A DNA stretch of 27,799 nt from CALBPI01 sp039815365 (GCA_039815365.1 JBCBZK010000037.1:1-27799); one strand, 5' to 3'. Shown: positions 15,826 through 23,457, numbered from the stretch's first letter. Notes: generated from the letters alone by a model not told the origin. A program made the numbers and translations.

Positions 15826-16482
15826 ATGCCCGTTTTCAACATACAATTGGTTGCCCTACTCGCGTTGGTTTTTGCGGGTGGCGCATGGCTCGGCTGGCTG
15901 CTGCGGCGCGAGCAAGCCGAACAAGTGCACGACAGCAAATTCGAGCGTCGTACAGAGCAACTTGATGCGCAGTGCGCGACGATCGAACGTGTCACCCGCG
16001 AGCGCGACGAGATGCGCGAGCGTCATCAGGAATCACAAGCAGTGGTGCATCGGCACAAGCGGCAACTGCAAAGCCTGCGAGAGGCCGTCGACGAACTCTC
16101 TACCGATAAGCGCCGGTTGTTGCGCACCAAAGACAAATTGATCGACGCTCACAAAAATGCGGTGCGTGACAATCGCAAACTTGATCGCCAATTGAAGCTA
16201 TTGATCAAACGTACCGCTGCCGAGAGACTCGAGCGTTCGAAAGACAGCGGCCGTAGACGCCGCGCGACCGATGAACTCCAGCAAATCAGAGGCATTGGCC
16301 CCGCGTTAGCCGCCAAACTGCGCGATTTCGGCGTCGACAAACTGACCGATATTGCCCAGATGGACGAATTGGCCGTCGCACGGTTGGACAAACAACTCAC
16401 CTTTCGCGGCCGCATTCGGCGCGACCAGTGGATAGAACAAGCACAGGCTTTGCTGACCAGCGACGATAGCGTCAGCGCGTGA
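15826..16482 (+). CDS. Membrane-anchored coiled-coil protein with C-terminal helix-hairpin-helix domain
   Basis: I do not recognise a named gene. The 218-residue protein has one N-terminal membrane helix (about residues 6-26), a long charged coiled coil (about 28-135), a basic stretch (ERLERSKDSGRRRRAT) and a C-terminal HhH module, ELQQIRGIGPALAAKLRDFG, followed by a helix ending RGRIRRDQWIEQAQAL. The HhH module resembles those that bind DNA without sequence preference. With the helix as a signal anchor and basic residues right after it, the coiled coil and HhH would be cytoplasmic, so a membrane-nucleic acid tether is plausible but inferred. GGAG lies 7 bases before the ATG. The stop overlaps the GTG of the OmpA-domain gene. 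Confidence 0.8.
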   Translation: MPVFNIQLVALLALVFAGGAWLGWLLRREQAEQVHDSKFERRTEQLDAQCATIERVTRERDEMRERHQESQAVVHRHKRQLQSLREAVDELSTDKRRLLRTKDKLIDAHKNAVRDNRKLDRQLKLLIKRTAAERLERSKDSGRRRRATDELQQIRGIGPALAAKLRDFGVDKLTDIAQMDELAVARLDKQLTFRGRIRRDQWIEQAQALLTSDDSVSA

Positions 16483-16934
16483 AGCTGTGCCTTCCAACGC
16501 TGCTGACCATTGCAGCGTTAATGTGTGGCAACGCCGTCGCTGATCTGACCGCCAATTGCGATACACAGGCGCGCTACGCGCTACTGCAAACACCCGTCGT
16601 TTTTGACAGCGCCAGCGCACAGCTGCCCTCAGACGCCTACGGCATCCTCCAACGACTGGCTGAAATTGCGTTTGAGTGCCCGACGGCCCGTATTGAGGTG
16701 GGTGGACATACCGATTCCCGCGGCATCGAGCACACCAACACGACGCTCAGTCGACAACGCGCAGAAGCAGTTGCAACGGCTCTGATTGCAATTGGAATCG
16801 ACCCAAACAGGCTGAGCGCGAAAGGTTATGGCGGCACCCAACCGGTCGCCGACAATGACACGCGCCGTGGGCGCGCCCGCAACCGCAGAATCACGGTTGT
16901 TTTTTCAGTAGTGGATCGTCTGCAGGCAGACTGA
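16479..16934 (+). CDS. Exported OmpA C-terminal domain protein
   Basis: Periplasmic 151-residue protein with a signal peptide (about residues 1-21, cleavage near AVA-DL) and an OmpA-like peptidoglycan-binding domain covering almost all the rest. Typical residues are VFDSASAQL, VGGHTDSRG, LSRQRAEAVATAL, RLSAKGYG, PVADNDT and GRARNRRI. There is no beta barrel and no lipobox, so it is probably soluble. The GTG start overlaps the stop of the HhH gene (GTGA), indicating coupled translation. Its last 44 bases overlap the 3' end of the convergent TonB-C-domain gene. Confidence 0.88.
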   Translation: MKLCLPTLLTIAALMCGNAVADLTANCDTQARYALLQTPVVFDSASAQLPSDAYGILQRLAEIAFECPTARIEVGGHTDSRGIEHTNTTLSRQRAEAVATALIAIGIDPNRLSAKGYGGTQPVADNDTRRGRARNRRITVVFSVVDRLQAD

Positions 16935-17370
16935 ATCGAATCACTTGCTGACGACGGCCAGGCTCACCAGCTGAGTATTGTAACGCTAAGGCCTGTTGTA
17001 CGGCCTGCTCCTCATAGACACCTGTCGGCGCGCCGGCGACGACTTTCGCATCTATCGGACGACCATCGCTGTCGACCGAGACTTCCAGCATAACGAAACC
17101 TCTGACCTCACGCTGCGACGTCGGTGGCGGCAGTGACAACGGCACTTCATCTTCAATCTCAGGCAAACCGAAACGAGGTTCGCCGAGGATCTCGGCCAGG
17201 TCTGCTCGCGAATAGTTGTAAAGCAGCTCAACCGGTACCGCGAGCAGATCCTCTTCCGCGTTTTTCTGACCCCAGACATTGGCAAGACTGGCACCTAGCA
17301 AAGCCAGACCCAACGCAACAACGCAACCACCGACGAATGCGAACACCAGTCTGATCGGAAGCGCTGTCAC
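16891..17370 (-). CDS. Short TonB C-terminal domain protein
   Basis: A 159-residue protein with one N-terminal membrane helix (about 8-31), a short periplasmic segment and a TonB-C fold around 88-150 (GFVMLEVSVDSDGRPIDAKV, then EEQAVQQALALQYSAGE). The linker is only about 55 residues, too short for a classical TonB spanning the periplasm, so it may work locally or with a partner. The GTG at 17370 has AGGA about 9 bases upstream. It lies 18 bases after the FKBP gene and is the last gene of msrB-fkbp-tonB-C. Its 3' end overlaps the OmpA gene on the other strand. Confidence 0.75.
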   Translation of the reverse strand: MTALPIRLVFAFVGGCVVALGLALLGASLANVWGQKNAEEDLLAVPVELLYNYSRADLAEILGEPRFGLPEIEDEVPLSLPPPTSQREVRGFVMLEVSVDSDGRPIDAKVVAGAPTGVYEEQAVQQALALQYSAGEPGRRQQVIRFSLPADDPLLKKQP

Positions 17371-17388
17371 TGTCTGATCCTAGCTTGC

Positions 17389-17907
17389 TTAATCGAATGT
17401 CTTGCAGCGTTTGAAGCTGACCAATTCGACTTCAAAAATCAGTGTCGCGTTCGGCGGAATGACGCCTTGTGCGCCGCGTTCCCCGTAGCCCATTTCCGGG
17501 GCGATCTTAAGCTCACGCACTTCACCGATCTGCATACCGGCAACGCCGACATCCCAGCCCTTGATGACTCTGCCACCACCCAGCGGAAACGAAAAAACAC
17601 CCCGACCTCTTGAGCTATCGAATTGGGTCCCACGACCGCCTTCTGCGTTTTCGTCGAAGAGCCAGCCAGTGTAGTGCATCGAAGGCTCATCGCCAGTAGC
17701 AACGGCGTGATCACGTCCGGCTTTGATAATAGTAGCCGTAAGGCCTTCGACGTTTTCAGGAATACTTGCTTCCACAGTGCTTACCTCGTGATTGGATTGG
17801 TCGGCGACGCTTTCGCAGTCTTGTTGTTGCGCGTTACACGCCACAAGGCTCAGACTGACAACGGCAAGCACCAAAGACTTAACCGGCATCGGGCATTCAA
17901 ATTTCAC
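17389..17907 (-). CDS. FKBP-type peptidyl-prolyl isomerase, predicted lipoprotein
   Basis: Prolyl cis-trans isomerase acting on envelope proteins. The GTG at 17907 is chosen because AAGGGAG lies 8 bases upstream; an in-frame ATG at 17889 has no such site. The 172-residue product has a signal peptide and lipobox LVAC (Cys 24), a short Asp/Glu/Ser linker, then one FKBP domain with MHYTGWL, TQFDSS, FSFPLGGGRVIKGWD, GMQIGEVRELKI, MGYGERG and IPPNATLIFEVEL. Key active-site aromatic and Asp residues are kept. It follows msrB by 13 bases, so the two probably share a transcript concerned with protein repair and folding. Confidence 0.9.
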   Translation of the reverse strand: MKFECPMPVKSLVLAVVSLSLVACNAQQQDCESVADQSNHEVSTVEASIPENVEGLTATIIKAGRDHAVATGDEPSMHYTGWLFDENAEGGRGTQFDSSRGRGVFSFPLGGGRVIKGWDVGVAGMQIGEVRELKIAPEMGYGERGAQGVIPPNATLIFEVELVSFKRCKTFD

Positions 17908-17920
17908 AGTACAGACTCCC

Positions 17921-18331
17921 TTAGTCTTCGTCTGAGTTGCTGAATGACAGCGACGCAGAATTAATGCAATAGCGTAAACCTGAAGGCTGCGGACCGTCGG
18001 GAAAGACGTGTCCAAGGTGCGCGCCGCAGTGGGCACAGCACACTTCTTCGCGGATCATTCCGTGGCTAGTGTCGCGTGTCACCTTGACGTTGTCGCCAGC
18101 AAGCGGCAGGAAAAAACTTGGCCAGCCAGAGCCTGAATCATATTTATGTTGCGAGCTGAACAACGGCGTCGCGCAGACCACACAATGGTAGTCGCCGTTC
18201 GCCTTGTGTTCGAGGAACTGACCGGTAAATGGCGCTTCTGTGCCTTTATCCTGCGTCACTGCTCGTTGCTCGGGCGTCAAAGCCGCAATTTTTGCAGGCA
18301 AGTCATCAATGTGGCATTTCGCTTCAGACAT
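17921..18331 (-). CDS. msrB: Peptide-methionine (R)-S-oxide reductase
   Basis: Repairs methionine-R-sulfoxide in oxidised proteins. The ATG at 18331 is preceded by a strong GGAGGG site and gives 136 residues, the usual single-domain MsrB length. Both zinc Cys pairs are present (CVVC and CAHC), with the DSGSGWPSF substrate site, HLGHVF and the catalytic Cys in LRYCINSASL. No signal peptide is seen, so it acts in the cytosol. It is the first gene of the msrB-fkbp-tonB-C unit. Confidence 0.96.
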   Translation of the reverse strand: MSEAKCHIDDLPAKIAALTPEQRAVTQDKGTEAPFTGQFLEHKANGDYHCVVCATPLFSSQHKYDSGSGWPSFFLPLAGDNVKVTRDTSHGMIREEVCCAHCGAHLGHVFPDGPQPSGLRYCINSASLSFSNSDED

Positions 18332-18353
18332 AGCAATCCCTCCGTTCGTGGCA

Positions 18354-18359
18354 ATTGTA
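18354..18359 (-). promoter_or_regulatory. Candidate -10 element for msrB
   Basis: On the minus strand this reads TACAAT, one base off consensus, 22 bases upstream of the msrB ATG, leaving a short leader that contains GGAGGG. No convincing -35 is found at the proper distance, so the call is weak. Confidence 0.35.
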
Positions 18360-18510
18360 CTGCAATCGCATCCACTGCACAGGCAATGCCGACCGCGGCG
18401 GCCAGCCGACTTGCGCGACCGACTGTCGTCAGTGACACTCGTTATTGGTTCACGCCATGCACCGTGCAGTTTTGCCGGTGCGCGGCACCTCACGCGGATG
18501 ATGCAGTCGC

Positions 18511-19248
18511 TTGGACATAGACAGACCGGTTGCCGAACTAAAAAATGTCTCGGTTCATATCAATGGACAACCGATACTCAATGACATCAACCTGAAAATC
18601 GAGGCGAATCGCGTCGTCGCCGTGATTGGCGCGAGTGGCAGTGGCAAATCGACACTACTGCGTCTTTTGAACGGGTTGCAACCTGCCAGTGGTGGGACGG
18701 TGTTGCGTGATGCCGAACCACTGCAGCCAGAATCGCTGCGCGCCACGCGCATGAACACCGGCTATGCATTACAACAAATCGGGTTACTGCCACATCTGAC
18801 CGCGCGCAGCAACATCGCATTACCGATGACCCTTGCCGGCTGGGCACAAGACCGCAGCCGTGCACGCATCGACACGTTGCGACAACGCTTGCAACTAACC
18901 GATGCGCAATTGGATCGCTTTCCTGCGGCGTTATCCGGCGGACAGCAGCAACGCGTCGGCCTGTGCCGGGCGATGGCACTGCACCCGGACCTGCTGTTGC
19001 TCGACGAGGCATTTTCCGGGTTGGATGCGATCACTCGCAACGACACGTACGTGCAGTTTGAAGCTGTGCGTCAGGACGAAATCAATGCCTGTCTGTTGGT
19101 CACGCATGACTTGGCCGAAGCCGCTCGATTGGCGGACGAGCTCATCATCCTGCGTGATGGACGCATTGTCCGGCAGGGCGCGCGTGATGCAGTACTCAAC
19201 GATCCACAAGATGCCTATGCGCAACAACTCATCGAGACGTTCACGTGA
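18511..19248 (+). CDS. Osmoprotectant-type ABC transporter ATP-binding protein
   Basis: ATPase of an OpuC/ProU-like importer for quaternary amines, judged mainly by its fused partner gene. The 245-residue protein has Walker A GASGSGKS near 36-43, the Q-loop ALQQIGLLPH, signature LSGGQQQR, Walker B LLLLDEAF, D-loop SGLD and the H-loop in VTHDLAEAA. It ends after the nucleotide-binding domain and lacks the C-terminal CBS pair found in OpuCA and OpuAA. The start must be the TTG at 18511, because an in-frame TGA lies 12 bases upstream and the next start would cut into the domain. Its stop overlaps the start of the fused permease gene. Confidence 0.9.
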   Translation: MDIDRPVAELKNVSVHINGQPILNDINLKIEANRVVAVIGASGSGKSTLLRLLNGLQPASGGTVLRDAEPLQPESLRATRMNTGYALQQIGLLPHLTARSNIALPMTLAGWAQDRSRARIDTLRQRLQLTDAQLDRFPAALSGGQQQRVGLCRAMALHPDLLLLDEAFSGLDAITRNDTYVQFEAVRQDEINACLLVTHDLAEAARLADELIILRDGRIVRQGARDAVLNDPQDAYAQQLIETFT

Positions 19249-20714
19249 TGCGTCGTTGCTACGGGGCACTGCTTCTGATGCTGCTGAGTGGACTCACGTT
19301 CGCCGCACCGAGCATTACCATCGGCAGCAAGAATTTTACCGAGAATTACCTGTTGGCCGAAATTCTCGCTCAGCGACTTGAGCAAGCCGGCATCGACGTC
19401 GAACGGCGCTTCGGTCTGGGTGGCACCAAAATTTGTTTCGATGCGCTCGGCGCCGGCGAGATTGATATTTATCCTGAATACAGTGGCACGATCAGCGCTG
19501 CGATTCTCAAGCAAGCCGCGGCATTATCAATTGCCGAGCCATTAGCTGCACAAGGGTTGATGACGCACGAGCCGATCGGGTTCAACAATACGTATGTATT
19601 GGCTATGCGCGAATCCGTCGCACGTGAGCGCGGCATTACGCGAATTTCAGATCTGGCGGGCCAGCAAGATTTGAATATCGCATTGAGCCATGAGTTTCGC
19701 GCGCGGGGCGATGGGTGGCCGCCGTTAGCGGCGCAATACGGTCTGAACTTGCCAACCACGGGCATTGAGCACGCGCTCGCCTACGCAGCAATGCAGGCAG
19801 GTCAGGTCGATCTCACGGATGCGTACTCAACCGATGGCGAGCTCGCGCGCTATCCATTGCAACTGCTTAAAGACGATCGCGGATTTTTCCCACGTTACGA
19901 TGCGTTGTGGCTCAGCCGAACGGACCTTGATCCCGCGGTGCGAGCCATTCTTGCCGCAATGGCGGGCAGTATCTCTGAGCAAACGATGCAATCGCTCAAC
20001 GCGCGCGTTGCGATCGACGGCGAAAGCGTGTCGGCCATCGCTGCCGAGTTTATTGCCGATAGCGACCCGACGACACCGAGCGCAACCCGCAAAACCAGCG
20101 ATTGGTCAGCGCGCTTGCTGACCAACACGTTAACGCACATTCAATTAACGATGACCGCGCTCGGGCTCGCTGCCGTTTTCGGCGTGGGCCTCGCGCTGCT
20201 AGTACAACCCATGCCGCGCGTCTCAGCAGGCTTGCTGTACGTCTGTGGGCTAGCCCAGACCGTTCCGTCGATTGCATTGTTGGCGCTGATGATTCCACTG
20301 CTTGGCATTGGCAAACAACCGGCGATCGTCGCGTTGTTCGTCTATGCCTTGCTACCGATCGTCAGAGCCACACTGACCGCTGTGAACGCGCTCGACCCCA
20401 TTCATCTGACAGTTGCCGATGCGCTCGGCATGAGCACCGCGGAAAAACGTCGCTATGTTCAGATACCGCTGGCAATGCCGCACATTATTGCCGGGTTGCG
20501 CACCGCAGCAGTCATCAGTATTGGTACAGCGACGCTAGCGGCGTTCATCGGTGCCGGTGGGCTTGGACAACCGATCGTGACGGGACTGGCGCTTAATGAC
20601 ACCGATCTGATCATGCAAGGCGCGATTCCTGCAGCGCTACTGGCGATACTGACTGATCTTGGGTTTGATGCGCTGGAGCGCCGGCTCGTGCCGACGCACC
20701 TGCGTGCATCATGA
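19248..20714 (+). CDS. Fused substrate-binding protein and permease of an osmoprotectant ABC importer
   Basis: One 488-residue polypeptide holding both the binding protein and the channel. It has a signal peptide (about 1-18), an OpuAC/QAT-type binding domain (about 20-275) opening with ITIGSKNFTENYLLAEILAQ and containing DIYPEYSGT, then a permease domain (about 285-480) with about five helices and the EAA-type loop DALGMSTAEKRRYVQIPLAMP. The substrate is probably glycine betaine, choline or a related amine, by family only. The ATG at 19248 shares its A with the upstream TGA; a GTG one codon earlier is possible. The stop abuts that of htpG with no gap. Binding domain before permease is the reverse of the better-known permease-first fusions. 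Confidence 0.88.
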   Translation: MRRCYGALLLMLLSGLTFAAPSITIGSKNFTENYLLAEILAQRLEQAGIDVERRFGLGGTKICFDALGAGEIDIYPEYSGTISAAILKQAAALSIAEPLAAQGLMTHEPIGFNNTYVLAMRESVARERGITRISDLAGQQDLNIALSHEFRARGDGWPPLAAQYGLNLPTTGIEHALAYAAMQAGQVDLTDAYSTDGELARYPLQLLKDDRGFFPRYDALWLSRTDLDPAVRAILAAMAGSISEQTMQSLNARVAIDGESVSAIAAEFIADSDPTTPSATRKTSDWSARLLTNTLTHIQLTMTALGLAAVFGVGLALLVQPMPRVSAGLLYVCGLAQTVPSIALLALMIPLLGIGKQPAIVALFVYALLPIVRATLTAVNALDPIHLTVADALGMSTAEKRRYVQIPLAMPHIIAGLRTAAVISIGTATLAAFIGAGGLGQPIVTGLALNDTDLIMQGAIPAALLAILTDLGFDALERRLVPTHLRAS

Positions 20715-22589
20715 TCAGGCAGACAACTCTACCAACAGTTTATTCAGGCGACTGACGTAGGCGCCCGGATCTTCCGGCAAACCACCTTCTGCAATTTGCG
20801 CTTGTCCAAGAATCACCTCGGCCAGATCATCAAATCGACCGTCGTCTTTCTCATCAGTCAGGCGCGCGAGCAAGGGGTGCTCAAGGTTGACTTCAAGCGT
20901 CGGTTTGCTCTCCGGCAAGTCCTGACCGGCGGCCTCAAACATGCGGCGCATTTGCAAGCCCATGTCATCCATGGCGACGACCAGACATGCCGGTGAATCC
21001 ACGAGCCGGTCGCTCTTGCGCACATCGGCCAACCGCTCACCCAACCGCTCTTTGAGTCGCGTCACGACCTCAGCGGGTGTCTCGTCTTCGCTGTCCGCAA
21101 TGTCGTCAGATTTCTCATCACCCGGTAGCGTCAATCCATCGCGGCGAATGTCCTGCAGCGCTTTGCCGTCGAACTCCGTCAGATGCCCAATCATCCACTC
21201 GTCCAGGCGATCGGTCAGCAGCAAGACTTCGATATTGCGCTGGCGTAGCACCTCAAGATGCGGGCTCGCTTGCGCCGCCGTCAGAGAATCAGCCGTCAGG
21301 TAGTAAATGTGCTCCTGACCCTCGACCATACGCTCAACGTAGCCAGCCAGCGTCTGGCGTGGTGCCGCTTTCGGATCATGCGTCGATGTGAAACGCAGCA
21401 AGCCCATAAGCTTGTCGCGATTCGCCATATCTTCGGCTAAACCTTCTTTGAGCACTTCGCCGAACTCATCCCAGAATCCGTTGTAAGTCTCTACCTCGTT
21501 CTTGGCCATTTTCTCGAGCATCGCCAGCACCCGCTTGGTCAATGCTGAGCGCATCGCATCGATCGCGGGCGCAGATTGCAGTAACTCCCGCGAGACGTTC
21601 AGCGGTAAATCACTTGAGTCGACTATCCCGCGCACGAAACGCAGGTACAACGGCAAGAACTGCTCAGCGTCGTCCATGATGAAAACGCGTTGCACATACA
21701 GCTTCAGTCCACGCGGTGCCTCGCGGTTCCACAGGTCCATTGGCGCGCGTTTGGGTAGGTATAAAAGACTGGTGTATTCGCGTTTGCCTTCGACGCGGTT
21801 GTGACTGAACGACAGTGGCGGCTCAAAGTCATGCGACAGGTGTTTGTAAAACTCGTGATACTCGTCATCACTGATATCCGAGCGTGAGCGCGTCCACAAT
21901 GCGGTTGCACTGTTGATCGTTTCAGCATCACCACCCTCTTCGGCTGCCGGCATTTCGACCGGGAACGCGATGTGGTCAGAGTAGCGTTTAATCAAATGGC
22001 TCAAACGGAATCGGTCGGCGAACTCTTTCTCGTCATCTTTGAGCGTTAGCGTAATGGTCGTGCCACGCGCAGAGCGTTCAATTGACTCCAGCGAATATTC
22101 GCCATCGCCCGCGGATTCCCATCGCACAGCGTCTGCCGCATCAAGGCCAGCACGTCGCGTTTCGACGGTGACGCTGCTTGCGACGATAAAAGACGCATAG
22201 AAACCGACGCCAAACTGACCAATCAGCTGCGCATCGCTCTTGGCGTCGCCGCTGAGTTTGCCCATGAATTCGGCCGTGCCTGAACGTGCAATGGTACCGA
22301 GATTCTCGGCGACTTCGTCACGACTCATACCGATGCCGTTATCGGTGATCGTCACCGTGCCAGCGTCGGCATCAAAGTCGAGAGCGATTTTGAGATCGGG
22401 GTCGTCTTCCAGCAATTCAGGCGCCGCGATCGCCTCAAAACGCAATTTATCAAGCGCATCAGAAGCGTTTGACGTCAGCTCACGAAGGAAGATTTCCTTG
22501 TTGCTGTAAAGCGAATGGATCATCAGGTGAAGCAGCTGCTTCACTTCTGCCTGGAAACCGAACGTTTGTTTTTCTGTCTGCTCCGCCAT
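20715..22589 (-). CDS. htpG: Molecular chaperone HtpG (bacterial Hsp90)
   Basis: ATP-dependent homodimeric chaperone, 624 residues, normal length. The N-terminal ATPase domain has QTFGFQAEVKQLLHLMIHSL, the NASDALDKLRF helix with the catalytic region Glu and Asn, DNGIGM, and the lid/Gly motif GQFGVGFYASF. The middle domain includes LYVQRVFIMDD and SRELLQ, and the C-terminal dimerisation domain ends DPGAYVSRLNKLLVEL. It is the last gene of a minus-strand run after the small ORFs. Its stop is directly next to the stop of the opposing permease gene. No heat-shock sigma32 promoter was clearly identified in the 64 bases upstream. Confidence 0.97.
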   Translation of the reverse strand: MAEQTEKQTFGFQAEVKQLLHLMIHSLYSNKEIFLRELTSNASDALDKLRFEAIAAPELLEDDPDLKIALDFDADAGTVTITDNGIGMSRDEVAENLGTIARSGTAEFMGKLSGDAKSDAQLIGQFGVGFYASFIVASSVTVETRRAGLDAADAVRWESAGDGEYSLESIERSARGTTITLTLKDDEKEFADRFRLSHLIKRYSDHIAFPVEMPAAEEGGDAETINSATALWTRSRSDISDDEYHEFYKHLSHDFEPPLSFSHNRVEGKREYTSLLYLPKRAPMDLWNREAPRGLKLYVQRVFIMDDAEQFLPLYLRFVRGIVDSSDLPLNVSRELLQSAPAIDAMRSALTKRVLAMLEKMAKNEVETYNGFWDEFGEVLKEGLAEDMANRDKLMGLLRFTSTHDPKAAPRQTLAGYVERMVEGQEHIYYLTADSLTAAQASPHLEVLRQRNIEVLLLTDRLDEWMIGHLTEFDGKALQDIRRDGLTLPGDEKSDDIADSEDETPAEVVTRLKERLGERLADVRKSDRLVDSPACLVVAMDDMGLQMRRMFEAAGQDLPESKPTLEVNLEHPLLARLTDEKDDGRFDDLAEVILGQAQIAEGGLPEDPGAYVSRLNKLLVELSA

Positions 22590-22653
22590 CGGCGTGCTCT
22601 CCGCATCAACTACCCGCTAGGCATATGGGCGCTGTGCGTCGTTTTTCAAGCAT

Positions 22654-22800
22654 TCAGACGGAAAATACCAACAATAATGCAGCCATGCTGATCGAGCCGC
22701 GAGCGAGTGGGCTTGCCCAGTGATGCCAACCGGACAGTCGCAGTCGGGCTGCGAACCACAGGTCGTCAAGGTCATCCCACCATTGCATTGTCACTTCCAT
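22654..22800 (-). CDS. Small hypothetical protein (48 aa)
   Basis: A 48-codon reading frame with a strong ribosome-binding site, CAGGAG, 7 bases before its ATG. The product begins MEVTMQWWDDLDDLWFAARL, is Trp- and Asp-rich in the first half, and ends in a short hydrophobic segment (SMAALLLVFSV). I do not recognise it. It starts 14 bases after the stop of the preceding small ORF and ends 64 bases before htpG, on the same strand. The ribosome-binding site and spacing are the evidence that it is real; homologues would be decisive. Confidence 0.5.
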   Translation of the reverse strand: MEVTMQWWDDLDDLWFAARLRLSGWHHWASPLARGSISMAALLLVFSV

Positions 22801-22814
22801 GTGTGAACTCCTGA

Positions 22815-23033
22815 TTATTCTAAAAACGGTGACGGTGCAGTAGCGGCATCACTCTCAGAGCGACATTCGAATTCGCGCTGCGAATCGTCTTCGGCAAAAC
22901 TGATTGCCTGATGAACCCAATCCCAACGCTCACGGGTATCGGGGTTCTTGAACGTTTCCTCGGTGTATTGTTTGCGCTCTTTGGCAATCATTGAGACCAG
23001 TTCCTGAGTAAGTAAGTTGAAAGTCGGATGCAC
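22815..23033 (-). CDS. Small hypothetical protein (72 aa)
   Basis: Hydrophilic, probably helical protein of unknown function, starting HPTFNLLTQELVSMIAKERK after a GTG. An in-frame TGA immediately precedes that GTG, so the start is there or at the ATG at 22991 (58 residues), which has AGGA upstream. No domain is recognised and no membrane segment or signal peptide is seen. It sits between two other small ORFs on the same strand, in the interval between ppnN and htpG. Confidence 0.5.
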   Translation of the reverse strand: MHPTFNLLTQELVSMIAKERKQYTEETFKNPDTRERWDWVHQAISFAEDDSQREFECRSESDAATAPSPFLE

Positions 23034-23064
23034 TCACGGCAAGCAGATTCAGTGCATGGCACAT

Positions 23065-23283
23065 CTATTTGTCGCTGTCTTCCGACCATTGCTTGTCGAC
23101 ACCATCTTTCCACTGCCGGTAGCCTTTCCAGGTATACAAGCTAGGGTCAAAAGACGCGCGACGGTGCCCTGATGGCGAACGTGACAACCAGTTGCGAAAA
23201 ACTTCGGTACCATTTGAAGGTGCTTCGGTTTCGGCGGGGCTGACGTCTTCTCCGGGCCAGTTGAAGTGTTTGTCGTCTTGCAT
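23065..23283 (-). CDS. Small hypothetical protein (72 aa), Trp- and Asp-rich
   Basis: Polar protein beginning MQDDKHFNWPGEDVSPAETE and containing FRNWLSRSPSGHRRASFDPS and a Trp/Lys-rich end (YTWKGYRQWKDG). No known domain, signal or membrane segment is seen. The ribosome-binding site is weak. A start 7 codons further upstream is possible. It begins the run of small ORFs between ppnN and htpG, and the DNA ahead of it contains several short inverted repeats. Confidence 0.45.
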   Translation of the reverse strand: MQDDKHFNWPGEDVSPAETEAPSNGTEVFRNWLSRSPSGHRRASFDPSLYTWKGYRQWKDGVDKQWSEDSDK

Positions 23284-23391
23284 GGCTGTTCTCGTCTGCA
23301 GCAATGATCGAGGCGCTACAGTAGCGCGCTCACGTCGCTCTGACGAGGAACTGGCTCACAACGAGAAGCATCCACAATGCTTTTTATTTCA

Positions 23392-23429
23392 AGCGCTTAG
23401 CGCTGCGTTTGACGTAATAAAGTATTACG
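23392..23429. repeat. Two adjacent short inverted repeats between ppnN and the small ORFs
   Basis: CGTAATA (23413-23419) and TATTACG (23423-23429) are perfect 7-base arms around a 3-base centre. AGCGC (23392-23396) and GCGCT (23400-23404) are perfect 5-base arms also around 3 bases. They lie in the 174-base gap downstream of ppnN, on the upstream side of the small-ORF run. They could be regulator sites or weak mRNA hairpins; neither is followed by a T run on the minus strand. Confidence 0.4.
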
Positions 23430-23457
23430 GAAAATGCCTGCCGGACGACGGGCTGGG

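Noticed and set aside
15755..16141. 128-codon plus-strand frame overlapping the HhH gene start
   Set aside because: No ribosome-binding site or domain; the overlapping frame at 15826 has a good site, a membrane helix and an HhH domain.
20102..20596. 164-codon plus-strand frame inside the permease domain
   Set aside because: Arg/His/Cys-rich out-of-frame translation of the permease region; the real frame encodes clear membrane helices.
23366..23385. Possible plus-strand terminator (AAGCAT/ATGCTT then T5)
   Set aside because: Only a 6-base AT-rich stem, and no plus-strand gene lies upstream, so I list it only as part of the inverted-repeat cluster.
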